Source of the DNA: Roseburia sp. CAG:303
GTDB taxonomy: Bacteria; Bacillota; Clostridia; Lachnospirales; Lachnospiraceae
Assembly (NCBI GenBank): GCA_000437755.1
Contig: FR900153.1
Location: 1 to 25,201 of the forward strand
Direction of reading: 5' to 3'
Length of the DNA stretch: 25,201 nt
Part shown: positions 7,560 to 14,390 of the stretch, one piece after another
Layout: the number at the start of each line of letters is the position of its first letter
Numbering within the stretch: the stretch's first letter is position 1
Program-made: the position numbers and the translations under genes
The notes under the pieces: generated by a model
Told to the model about the DNA's origin: nothing
The model's input: only the letters and a program-made list of their open reading frames with translations
Database searches by the model: none

Positions 7560-7751
7560 ATGGATAAAATGAATTGTCAGGAATATCAGAAACTTATTGG
7601 AGACAGGATAAAACAATATCGTATTAATGCAGGAGTTTCATAGAAAGATTTAGAGAACGAATCGGGAGTATCTGTTCGTAGCATATCAAGACTGGAACAG
7701 GGTGCATCAATTCAGCTTGAAGGTTTAATTAAAATTAAGAAGCAATTATAA
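7560..7751 (+). pseudogene. XRE-family HTH regulator (HipB-like), nonsense-mutated and truncated
   Basis: From ATG 7560 the frame reads QKLIGDRIKQYRINAGVS, then an amber TAG at 7641, then KDLENESGVSVRSISRLEQG and ASIQLEGLIKI to a TAA at 7749-7751. The reading across the TAG matches the helix-turn-helix of XRE/Cro regulators, where Gln normally occupies that position, so a single CAG-to-TAG change would explain it. After GLIKI the usual C-terminal segment of such antitoxin-like regulators is replaced by KKQL and a stop. Only 27 residues precede the TAG, too few for a folded domain. The locus keeps its promoter, RBS and terminator. It may be the trace of a lost HipBA-type or similar module; no toxin or kinase gene is present. 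Confidence 0.75.
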
Positions 7752-7764
7752 ATCAGAAAAGAGT

Positions 7765-7801
7765 AAAACAGCAGTTGAAATAAAATCAGCTGCTGTTTTT
7801 T
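7765..7801 (+). terminator. Intrinsic terminator after the XRE pseudogene
   Basis: AAAACAGCAGTTGA (7765-7778) pairs with TCAGCTGCTGTTTT (7786-7799) over 14 positions with one wobble, the loop is AATAAAA, and six T end the structure (7796-7801). This is a typical A-stem-T terminator, and could work in both directions because of the flanking A run. Confidence 0.85.
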
Positions 7802-7810
7802 AGAAGAAAC

Positions 7811-7838
7811 TTGACTTTTCGCATATGAAAAGTATAAT
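7811..7838 (+). promoter_or_regulatory. Promoter with an operator-like dyad in its spacer
   Basis: TTGACT at 7811-7816 and TATAAT at 7833-7838 with a 16-base spacer make a near-consensus promoter. A dyad (next entry) fills the spacer, so a bound repressor would block RNA polymerase. No obvious gene starts soon after it: an ATG at 7837 opens only 24 codons without an RBS. It now reads toward the operon at 8007. Confidence 0.65.
7814..7833. repeat. Inverted repeat ACTTTTC-N6-GAAAAGT, probable operator
   Basis: ACTTTTC (7814-7820) and GAAAAGT (7827-7833) are perfect reverse complements around GCATAT. The dyad covers the end of the -35 box, the whole spacer and the first base of the -10 box. Twenty-base dyads of this kind are usual binding sites of XRE-type dimers, and the XRE pseudogene lies 60 bases upstream. 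The pairing with that protein is inferred. Confidence 0.55.
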
Positions 7839-7885
7839 ATGACAGGTCAGCAGTGGCAAAAAGAGAGAATCCTTGTGAATTTTGC

Positions 7886-7914
7886 TTGCATGATACGGAA
7901 TAATACTTTATAAT
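7886..7914 (+). promoter_or_regulatory. Likely main promoter of the c-di-AMP (cda) operon
   Basis: TTGCAT at 7886-7891, a 17-base spacer and TATAAT at 7909-7914. It is the closest promoter to the first cda-operon gene (ATG 8007). The transcript would start about 7921, just before the hairpin at 7928-7949, leaving a leader of about 85 bases. Confidence 0.6.
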
Positions 7915-7927
7915 ATAGGGCGTAAAC

Positions 7928-7957
7928 CCCATCACCTTTAGGTGATGGGTAGTTCAC
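7928..7957 (+). mobile_element. IS200/IS605-like right-end hairpin remnant in the operon leader
   Basis: CCCATCACC (7928-7936) pairs perfectly with GGTGATGGG (7941-7949) around TTTA and is followed by TAGTTCAC. A short GC-rich hairpin followed by GTAGTTCAC resembles, as I remember them, the right ends of clostridial IS200/IS605 elements, which also form the 3' part of TnpB guide RNA. No tnpA or tnpB is present and no left end was found. There is no T tract, so it is not a terminator. It may be a leftover end, a short non-autonomous element, or an unrelated leader hairpin. Confidence 0.4.
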
Positions 7958-8006
7958 AATACAATTTAGGGTATGTAAAATTAGGAACAAAACAGGAGGG
8001 CATATT

Positions 8007-8456
8007 ATGCTGAATGAGAAGAAAATTGCATTGATGACTAAAATGGCAATCTATGAGCAGGGAGAAGGAAAGAAGAGTTTCCCGATGAGCAAGTATTATC
8101 GTTCAGATTATCTTAGCCTGAGACTGATTAATGCTACCATAGTTGTTACGGTGGCATATCTGCTGGTTGTGGCAATGGTTGTCCTGGTGAATTTTGAAAG
8201 TATTCTGGAGAACCTGGTAACGATGGATTTGCTAAAGACAGGAAAATATCTTCTGGGATCTTATATAGCAGTGACTCTGATAAATGGGCTAATCACTTAT
8301 TTCGTAAGCAGATGCCGCTTCCGGAAGTACCGCAGGGGTCTCAATGAGTACAATGGTAATTTGAAGAAACTCTATGCCATGAACGGGCGCAGGGAGAAAA
8401 ACAGTTCAGGAGGACGGAAGAATGACAAATCTACTGATGATCAGAGAATGGTATAG
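8007..8456 (+). CDS. Two-TM membrane protein of unknown function, first gene of the cda operon
   Basis: The protein has 149 residues. I recognise no named family. Two hydrophobic stretches (about 40-62 and 80-100) are membrane helices; the N-terminal 35 residues and the C-terminal 45 are charged (RFRKYRRGLNEYNG, later NSSGGRKNDKSTDD), so both ends probably face the cytoplasm. AGGAGG at 7994-7999 sits seven bases before ATG 8007. Its end overlaps the next gene by 35 bases, so the two proteins are probably made together. Position at the head of the cdaA-cdaR-glmM operon suggests a role in wall homeostasis or c-di-AMP control, an inference from context only. Confidence 0.7.
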   Translation: MLNEKKIALMTKMAIYEQGEGKKSFPMSKYYRSDYLSLRLINATIVVTVAYLLVVAMVVLVNFESILENLVTMDLLKTGKYLLGSYIAVTLINGLITYFVSRCRFRKYRRGLNEYNGNLKKLYAMNGRREKNSSGGRKNDKSTDDQRMV

Positions 8457-9360
8457 AAAGGTATACAGCAGATATGCTATAGTGATAGAGATCGGCATCC
8501 GCTTTGTGATATCACTGGTGGCAGTGCTGATGATAAATGCAAATATCGGAGCGATGAGCCTGCTGGACAGTCCGCTGGTGGCAGCGGTTGCGGCAGTGGT
8601 ATGTGCGGTTGTGCCGAAGAGTCTGATGATACTTTTGCTTGCGGTGCTTGTACTGGCACATATCAGTTCGCTGTCAATAGAACTTGCCGGATTTATACTG
8701 GCAGTACTGATCATAATGTTTTTGCTGTATTTCCGATTTTCTGCCGGTGACAGTCTGGTACTGGTACTTGTTCCGGTATTATTTGTGCTGAAAGTACCGT
8801 TTATCGTTCCGGTTGTTATGGGATTGGCAGCAACACCATTTTCCATTGTTTCTGTGGCATTTGGAACACTGATGTACTTTATTCTGAAGTATGTGCATAT
8901 GAATTATGATAGCATCAGACAGTCCACGGACGGACTGGGCATCATGACGGATATGGCGAAGGAAATATTTACAAATCAGACCATGTATCTGATTATGATA
9001 GCATTTTCCATTACATTGATTGTAGTGTATATTATACACAGACTGCCGGTAAAATATTGCTGGACGATAGGTGTGGCAGCAGGAAGTGTGACAGATCTGG
9101 TAATTCTGCTGATTGGAAATGCAAGTTTTGGCATGGCAGATGTATTTACGGTTCCGGCATTGATCCTTGGAAATATTGCCGCAGTTCTTGTTGGCATCTG
9201 TGTGACACTTATGAAACACAATGTCGATTATCATAAGACGGAACAGGTACAGTTTGAGGATGATGACTATTATTATTATGTAAAGGCAGTACCGAAGCTG
9301 CAGGTGGAACAGGAAGAGCGAAGAGGAAAGAAAAATAGCGGCAGAAGAGCCGCAAGGTAG
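8422..9360 (+). CDS. Polytopic membrane protein of unknown function in the cda operon
   Basis: The protein has 312 residues with many hydrophobic helices (several between about 22 and 155, a pair near 183-200 and 208-226, and another near 240-260). The C-terminal ~45 residues are hydrophilic, with an acidic-tyrosine patch FEDDDYYYYVKAVPK followed by an Arg/Lys-rich end, likely cytoplasmic. I do not recognise the family. AGGAGG about nine bases before ATG 8422 supports the start inside the previous gene. The gene ends 38 bases before cdaA. A scaffold or transporter that works with the membrane cyclase CdaA is possible, but no sequence motif proves it. Confidence 0.75.
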   Translation: MTNLLMIREWYRKVYSRYAIVIEIGIRFVISLVAVLMINANIGAMSLLDSPLVAAVAAVVCAVVPKSLMILLLAVLVLAHISSLSIELAGFILAVLIIMFLLYFRFSAGDSLVLVLVPVLFVLKVPFIVPVVMGLAATPFSIVSVAFGTLMYFILKYVHMNYDSIRQSTDGLGIMTDMAKEIFTNQTMYLIMIAFSITLIVVYIIHRLPVKYCWTIGVAAGSVTDLVILLIGNASFGMADVFTVPALILGNIAAVLVGICVTLMKHNVDYHKTEQVQFEDDDYYYYVKAVPKLQVEQEERRGKKNSGRRAAR

Positions 9361-9398
9361 ACAGAGAGGATAGAAAACCGGAAGGAAGTGAGATAATA

Positions 9399-10301
9399 AT
9401 GGGTCAGGCGATATCAGAATTTTTTAGAACATATATCCCGTTGAAAATAGAAGTTACAGATATTGTGGAGATTATTATTATCTCCTTTATGTTGTACGAA
9501 GTATTAAAATGGGTTCAGAGTACGAGGGCATGGCAGCTGCTGAAAGGAATTATTGTAATTCTTGTTTTCATCGCACTTGCAGCCATATTTAAACTGAATA
9601 CGATTCTGTGGATTGTTGATAAGGCAGTGAATGTACTGATGTTTGCAATCGTAATCGTATTCCAGCCGGAATTGCGCAAAGCACTGGAGCAGCTGGGACG
9701 AAAGCGGTTTTTTGAGGGTATTTTTCCGGATAATTCGGAGACAAATGAACGATTCAGCGATGACACGGTAAATGCACTGGTGAAGGCTGCCTATGAGATG
9801 GGAAAGGTCAAGACAGGTGCATTAATCGTCATTGAGCAGGATACAAATCTTTCAGAATACGAAGCAACCGGAATTGAACTGGATGCACTGGTAAGCAGCC
9901 AGCTGATTATTAATATTTTTGAGCATAATACGCCATTGCATGACGGTGCGGTGATTATGCGGGGAAACCGGCTGACGGCAGCGACCTGCTATCTGCCATT
10001 GTCAGATAATATGGAACTGAGCAAGGAACTTGGAACCAGACACAGGGCAGCCGTGGGAATCAGTGAAGTAACAGATTCCTTTACCATCGTTGTTTCAGAA
10101 GAAACGGGAGCAGTTTCCATTGCGGTGGGCGGCAGATTGTTCCGGAACATTGATGGAGATAAACTCCGTTCCCATCTGATTCGTCTGCAGAATAAGCAGA
10201 TCGATGTGAAGAAGTTCCGTTTATGGAAGATAAGAAATGATAAGGCCAAAAATATGGAAACCAAAAAAGAAAAAGCTAAAAAGGAAAAGAAAGAGAAGTA
10301 G
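9399..10301 (+). CDS. cdaA: Diadenylate cyclase CdaA
   Basis: The enzyme joins two ATP into cyclic-di-AMP, the messenger that controls potassium, osmolyte transport and wall strength in Gram-positive bacteria. The protein has 300 residues, slightly longer than the usual ~275 because of a Lys-rich end (KKEKAKKEKKEK). Three N-terminal helices (about 20-37, 47-64 and 68-88) anchor it in the membrane. The DAC domain follows, with HDGAVI (DGA at 182-184) and GTRHRAAVG (RHR at 214-216), the catalytic motifs. ATG 9399 follows GGAAGGAAGTGAG. cdaR begins 17 bases after it and glmM lies in the same operon, the classical arrangement in which CdaR and GlmM modulate CdaA. Confidence 0.97.
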   Translation: MGQAISEFFRTYIPLKIEVTDIVEIIIISFMLYEVLKWVQSTRAWQLLKGIIVILVFIALAAIFKLNTILWIVDKAVNVLMFAIVIVFQPELRKALEQLGRKRFFEGIFPDNSETNERFSDDTVNALVKAAYEMGKVKTGALIVIEQDTNLSEYEATGIELDALVSSQLIINIFEHNTPLHDGAVIMRGNRLTAATCYLPLSDNMELSKELGTRHRAAVGISEVTDSFTIVVSEETGAVSIAVGGRLFRNIDGDKLRSHLIRLQNKQIDVKKFRLWKIRNDKAKNMETKKEKAKKEKKEK

Positions 10302-10318
10302 AAGGGGGCGGTATTGCC

Positions 10319-11776
10319 ATGAAAAGTAGACTGACTGACAATTTAATATTAAAGATACTGTCTGTACTGATGGCAATATTGATCTGGATAGTCGTATTAA
10401 ATATTAATGATCCGAGTAAAACCAGGCTTATTTCAGGCATTAAGGTAGCGGTTGAGAATGAGTCTGTTATCACGGATAATAACCAGGTATATACGATTAC
10501 GGAAGGACAGCTGATCTCTGTAAAGGTAACAGGTCCGAGAACGATTGTGGATTCATTGAAAGCAGATGATTTTACGGCTACGGCGGATTTTAAGGATCTG
10601 TCACAGGCAAACTCTGTGCCGATTGACGTGCAGTTGAATGAATATGCATATCAGCAGAAAGTTACCATTAATGAGAAGTCAAATAATACGATTCGGCTGG
10701 ACATTGAAGAGCTGGTCGAAGAAACCTATGAGATTCAGGTAAAATATGTCGGAATTGCGGCGGATAATTATGTGGTGGCAGATACGCAGCTCGACAGGGA
10801 AAATGTGAAGATTACCGCACCGCAGTCGGTTCATGAGAGTATCAAAGAAGTGTGTGCGAATGTAAATATTGTGGGAGTGTCAGAGGATTTTGAAACGACA
10901 GTTCCGATTAAAGTATATAATAATAAAGGTGTGGAACTGATTCAGGCAGATAATCATGTTACAACGGATATTGCACAGGTAAATGCAAGCAGTACGGTAT
11001 ATTATACGAAGTCCATACCGGTTTCCTATACAGAAATTACGAGTCCGGAGAATACCGCAGTTGTGTCGGATATCAGACTGAGTAAAAACAATATTTCCAT
11101 TATGGGAAAGAAGGAATATCTGGACAGAATAGAAGAAATTGTGCTTCCGGTGTCAGATATCATCATTGATGGAACACAGGAAGAAATCACCAGAACCTTT
11201 GATATAGGGGCTCTGCTGCCGGAAAATGTGTACCTGAATGATACGGTAAAAACCATTACCCTTACGGTAGGATTGGAAGGAATAGCAGAAAAGACAATCT
11301 ATGTGGATGTTAAGGATATTGGCATAAAGAACATACCGGATGGCATGGACGCATCCATCAGCTCGACAGGAAGTGTTTCGATCCGGGTGGAGGGTAAGAA
11401 AACACTGATTGATGAACTGAAAAACTCGGATATTGTGGCATATGTGAGTTTGAAGAATCTGGAAGAAGGGGTGTCAAGTGTCCCTGTAACACTGCAGCTT
11501 GCAGAAGGATTAACGCAGATATCAGATGGATATGTCAGTGTGAAGCTGACGGATAAGAGTGTACAGGAGGATACCACCACCGTACAGAATCCGAGTCAGA
11601 GTCAGAGCAGTACTGCACCGACCGGTCAGACCAGTGCAAATACTCAGACAACAACTGGTCAGACTGGCACAACGAGAATGACGGAAACGTCGAGGGAAGA
11701 TGAGAGTGAGACAACATCACAGAAACCGGAGGAAACAACGACACAGCCGGCAAGTGACGAGGCAGAAGAAACTTAG
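10319..11776 (+). CDS. cdaR: CdaA regulatory protein CdaR (YbbR repeats)
   Basis: The protein has 485 residues, about the size of Bacillus YbbR. One N-terminal membrane helix (about 9-28, ILKILSVLMAILIWIVVLNI) anchors it; the rest is extracytoplasmic. Roughly four YbbR repeats cover about 35-415, visible from recurring pieces such as ISVKVTGPRTIVDSLKADDF, VKITAPQSVHESI, ISIMGKKEYLDRI and VSIRVEGKKTLIDELK. The last ~65 residues are a Ser/Thr/Gln/Glu-rich low-complexity tail, probably crossing the wall. CdaR binds CdaA at the membrane and adjusts its activity. ATG 10319 follows GAAGGGGG. The HPr gene starts 19 bases after its stop. Confidence 0.93.
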   Translation: MKSRLTDNLILKILSVLMAILIWIVVLNINDPSKTRLISGIKVAVENESVITDNNQVYTITEGQLISVKVTGPRTIVDSLKADDFTATADFKDLSQANSVPIDVQLNEYAYQQKVTINEKSNNTIRLDIEELVEETYEIQVKYVGIAADNYVVADTQLDRENVKITAPQSVHESIKEVCANVNIVGVSEDFETTVPIKVYNNKGVELIQADNHVTTDIAQVNASSTVYYTKSIPVSYTEITSPENTAVVSDIRLSKNNISIMGKKEYLDRIEEIVLPVSDIIIDGTQEEITRTFDIGALLPENVYLNDTVKTITLTVGLEGIAEKTIYVDVKDIGIKNIPDGMDASISSTGSVSIRVEGKKTLIDELKNSDIVAYVSLKNLEEGVSSVPVTLQLAEGLTQISDGYVSVKLTDKSVQEDTTTVQNPSQSQSSTAPTGQTSANTQTTTGQTGTTRMTETSREDESETTSQKPEETTTQPASDEAEET

Positions 11777-11795
11777 ATACGGAAAGGACAGAAAG

Positions 11796-12071
11796 ATGGT
11801 TAGCGCAACAGTAAAAGTAATAGATGAAACCGGATTACACATGAAACCGGCAGGAATCTTATGCAGGAAGGCAGTAAAGTTCCGCAGTACCGTAAAGATA
11901 AAGAATGAAACCGGAATTTATAATGCAAAAAGTGTATTGAGTGTACTGGGAGCATGTGTCAGATATGGAGATGAAATAGAACTGATCTGTGAAGGACCGG
12001 ATGAAGAAGAGGCATTAAACACACTGGTACATGATATCAGTCATAAATTATATAAAGAAGAATTGCTTTAA
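11796..12071 (+). CDS. HPr-family phosphocarrier protein, Arg17Lys variant
   Basis: The protein has 91 residues from ATG 11796, preceded by GGAAAGGA; the frame extends upstream to 11700 inside cdaR, but that part is not HPr-like. The HPr core is clear: TGLHMKPAGI with His15, the site phosphorylated by enzyme I, and AKSVLSVLG with Ser46, the HPr-kinase site. Arg17, normally invariant beside His15, is Lys, and residue 16 is Met instead of Ala. It may be a second, regulatory HPr rather than the main sugar-transport carrier. No ptsI is nearby. Its place between cdaR and glmM suggests coupling of carbon status to wall precursor synthesis. Confidence 0.88.
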   Translation: MVSATVKVIDETGLHMKPAGILCRKAVKFRSTVKIKNETGIYNAKSVLSVLGACVRYGDEIELICEGPDEEEALNTLVHDISHKLYKEELL

Positions 12072-12088
12072 CAGAGGGAGGCAGAAAC

Positions 12089-13429
12089 ATGGGCAAGTAT
12101 TTTGGAACAGATGGTTTCAGAGGTGAGGCAAATGTAACATTGAATGTAGAACATGCATATAAGGTAGGCCGCTATCTTGGATGGTATTTTGGCAGGGAAC
12201 ATAAGGCGAGAGTGGTCATCGGAAAAGATACCAGAAGAAGCAGCTATATGTTTGAATATGCATTGGTTGCAGGTCTTACGGCATCAGGAGCAGATGCATA
12301 TCTGCTGCATGTTACAACGACTCCGAGTGTATCTTATGTTGTCAGAACAGAGGAGTTCGATTGCGGAATCATGATATCAGCCAGTCATAATCCATTCTAT
12401 GACAATGGGATCAAGCTGATTAACAGGGCAGGCATGAAGATGGAAGCAGAAGTCGAGAATAAGATAGAGGAGTATATCGATGGCATTACACCTGAAATTC
12501 CTTTTGCGGTAAGGGAAAATATCGGAAGAACCGTGGATTTTGCTGCAGGAAGGAACCGTTATATCGGTTATCTGATTTCCATTGCAACAAGATCTTTTAA
12601 GGATAAGACGGTGGCACTGGACTGTTCCAACGGAAGTGCTTCTGCGATTGCAAAGAATGTGTTTGATGCACTGGGAGCAAAGACATTGGTCATCAACAAT
12701 GAACCGGATGGAACGAATATCAATACGGATTGTGGTTCTACCCATATTGAAGTGCTGGCAGATTTTGTAAAGAATCATGAAGTGGATGCAGGCTTCGCCT
12801 ATGACGGGGATGCGGATCGCTGTATTGCCGTGGATGAAAAGGGAAATATTATCGACGGTGATGGAATCATGTATGTCTGTGGAACTTATATGAAGGAGCA
12901 TGGGCAGTTGGCAAACGATACAGTGGTGACAACTGTTATGTCTAATATTGGTCTGTACCGTGCTTTGGAAGAAAAAGGAATCAAGACGGAACAGACAGCA
13001 GTCGGTGATAAGTATGTGTGCGAAAATATGATGAAGAATGGTCATTGTCTGGGAGGTGAACAGTCAGGACATATCATATTCAGCAAGCATGCAACGACAG
13101 GGGATGGAATTCTTACTTCTTTGAAAATGATGGAAGCAATGATTGAGAAAAAACAGTCTTTCAGTGAACTGACCAGAGAACTGAGAATTTTCCCGCAGAT
13201 CCTGATTAATGTCAAAGTGCAGGATAAAAAGCAGGCGATGGAGGATGCTGAGGTGCTTGCGGCTGCCGATAAAGTGTCAGAAGAACTGGAAGGAAACGGA
13301 AGGATTCTGTTAAGACCAAGCGGAACAGAGAATCTGGTGCGTGTCATGGTGGAAGCGGAAACAGATGAAATCTGCAGGGAAATGGCAGAACGTGTCGTTT
13401 TGAAGTTACAGAAGTATGCAATATCATAG
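12089..13429 (+). CDS. glmM: Phosphoglucosamine mutase GlmM
   Basis: The enzyme converts glucosamine-6-phosphate to glucosamine-1-phosphate on the way to UDP-GlcNAc, needed for peptidoglycan. The protein has 446 residues, the normal length. The start MGKYFGTDGFRGEAN is typical. MISASHNP around 95-102 holds the phosphoserine (Ser99); DGDADR at 239-244 binds Mg2+; RPSGTEN near 409-415 holds the substrate phosphate. ATG 12089 follows GGGAGG. The glycosyltransferase gene begins 12 bases after its stop, so wall precursor and surface glycan genes may share transcripts. GlmM is also known to bind and inhibit CdaA in other Firmicutes. Confidence 0.97.
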   Translation: MGKYFGTDGFRGEANVTLNVEHAYKVGRYLGWYFGREHKARVVIGKDTRRSSYMFEYALVAGLTASGADAYLLHVTTTPSVSYVVRTEEFDCGIMISASHNPFYDNGIKLINRAGMKMEAEVENKIEEYIDGITPEIPFAVRENIGRTVDFAAGRNRYIGYLISIATRSFKDKTVALDCSNGSASAIAKNVFDALGAKTLVINNEPDGTNINTDCGSTHIEVLADFVKNHEVDAGFAYDGDADRCIAVDEKGNIIDGDGIMYVCGTYMKEHGQLANDTVVTTVMSNIGLYRALEEKGIKTEQTAVGDKYVCENMMKNGHCLGGEQSGHIIFSKHATTGDGILTSLKMMEAMIEKKQSFSELTRELRIFPQILINVKVQDKKQAMEDAEVLAAADKVSEELEGNGRILLRPSGTENLVRVMVEAETDEICREMAERVVLKLQKYAIS

Positions 13430-13440
13430 GGAGATAATTT

Positions 13441-14376
13441 ATGGGAAATGTGGATGTGGTAATACCGGTATACAAGCCGGACAAGAAATTACAGATGGTC
13501 ATAAGCAGACTGATGGGACAGACCATTGTCCCATCCAATATATTTCTGATTCATACCCGCAGCAGTGAAGATGACTGGCATACGGAACAGCTTCTGCAGG
13601 AGGTACAGACGGAGTATCCTGTTGTTCAGGTGGTTTCCATTGCACAGGAAGAATTTGACCACGGCGGTACGAGAGATATGGCCATGCATCTGTGTAAATC
13701 ACAATATGTTCTGATGATGACACAGGATGCCATGCCGAAGAATGGAAAATTGATAGAGAATCTGAGAAATGCCCAGGGTGAAAAGATATCCGTGGTATTT
13801 GCAAGACAGGAGCCGGCAAAGGACTGCCGTATCATAGAACGGTATACAAGAACTTTTAATTATCCTGCGGAATCCCATTCTGCGATGGAAAAAGCAGCAC
13901 AGACAAATAATGGAATCAAGTCGATTTTCTGTTCGGATGTCTGTGCCATGTACGATCGTATAGCATACGAAGAAGTCGGAGGATTTCCGGGAAAAGTTAT
14001 TTTTAATGAAGATGAGATATTTGCTGCGAAATCACTGAAAGCAGGATATGATATCCGTTATGAGGCACAGGCGGTTGTGATTCATTCCCACAATTACAGC
14101 GGAGTACAGTATTTTAAACGTTATTTCGATCTTGGAGTGTCACAGGCTGACTTTTCTTATATTTTTAATGAATACCATGCAGAAGATGAAGGCATCCGGC
14201 TGGTAAAGCAGACTTTCCGCTATCTGATGAAGAGGAAGAGCTATTTTGATATTCCGGTGCTGTTTTATCACAGTGGAATGAAATGGATCGGAATGAAGCT
14301 TGGAAAAATGTACCGGAAACTTCCGGATAAAATAATTATGAAATGTACATCCAATAAAGCATATTGGAAGAGATAG
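13441..14376 (+). CDS. GT2 glycosyltransferase (rhamnosyltransferase-like)
   Basis: The protein has 311 residues. The N-terminus DVVIPVYKPDKKL is the GT-A nucleotide-sugar strand of family GT2. EFDHGGTRDMAM near 71-82 and MMTQDAMPKNGKLIENL at 92-108 are typical of rhamnosyltransferase-type members, with QDA in place of the DxD metal site. VCAMYDRIAYEEVGGF and FNEDEIFAAKSLKAGYDIRY carry the acceptor-side acidic residues. No membrane helix is apparent, so it works at the cytoplasmic face. It adds a sugar, probably rhamnose given rmlD and RgpF downstream, to a lipid-linked glycan. It starts 12 bases after glmM, and leuA follows 14 bases after its stop. Confidence 0.85.
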   Translation: MGNVDVVIPVYKPDKKLQMVISRLMGQTIVPSNIFLIHTRSSEDDWHTEQLLQEVQTEYPVVQVVSIAQEEFDHGGTRDMAMHLCKSQYVLMMTQDAMPKNGKLIENLRNAQGEKISVVFARQEPAKDCRIIERYTRTFNYPAESHSAMEKAAQTNNGIKSIFCSDVCAMYDRIAYEEVGGFPGKVIFNEDEIFAAKSLKAGYDIRYEAQAVVIHSHNYSGVQYFKRYFDLGVSQADFSYIFNEYHAEDEGIRLVKQTFRYLMKRKSYFDIPVLFYHSGMKWIGMKLGKMYRKLPDKIIMKCTSNKAYWKR

Positions 14377-14390
14377 GAGATGGAAGAAAC

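Noticed and set aside
7837..7911. A 24-codon ORF starting at the -10 box of the dyad promoter
   Set aside because: It begins upstream of the probable transcription start and has no ribosome binding site.
7928..7949. Hairpin before the cda operon read as an intrinsic terminator or a c-di-AMP riboswitch
   Set aside because: It has no T tract and the leader is too short and lacks the conserved elements of a ydaO-type riboswitch.
8406..8846. Long antisense ORFs in the cda operon and elsewhere
   Set aside because: They are frame shadows of the coding strand with no RBS and with improbable low-complexity compositions.
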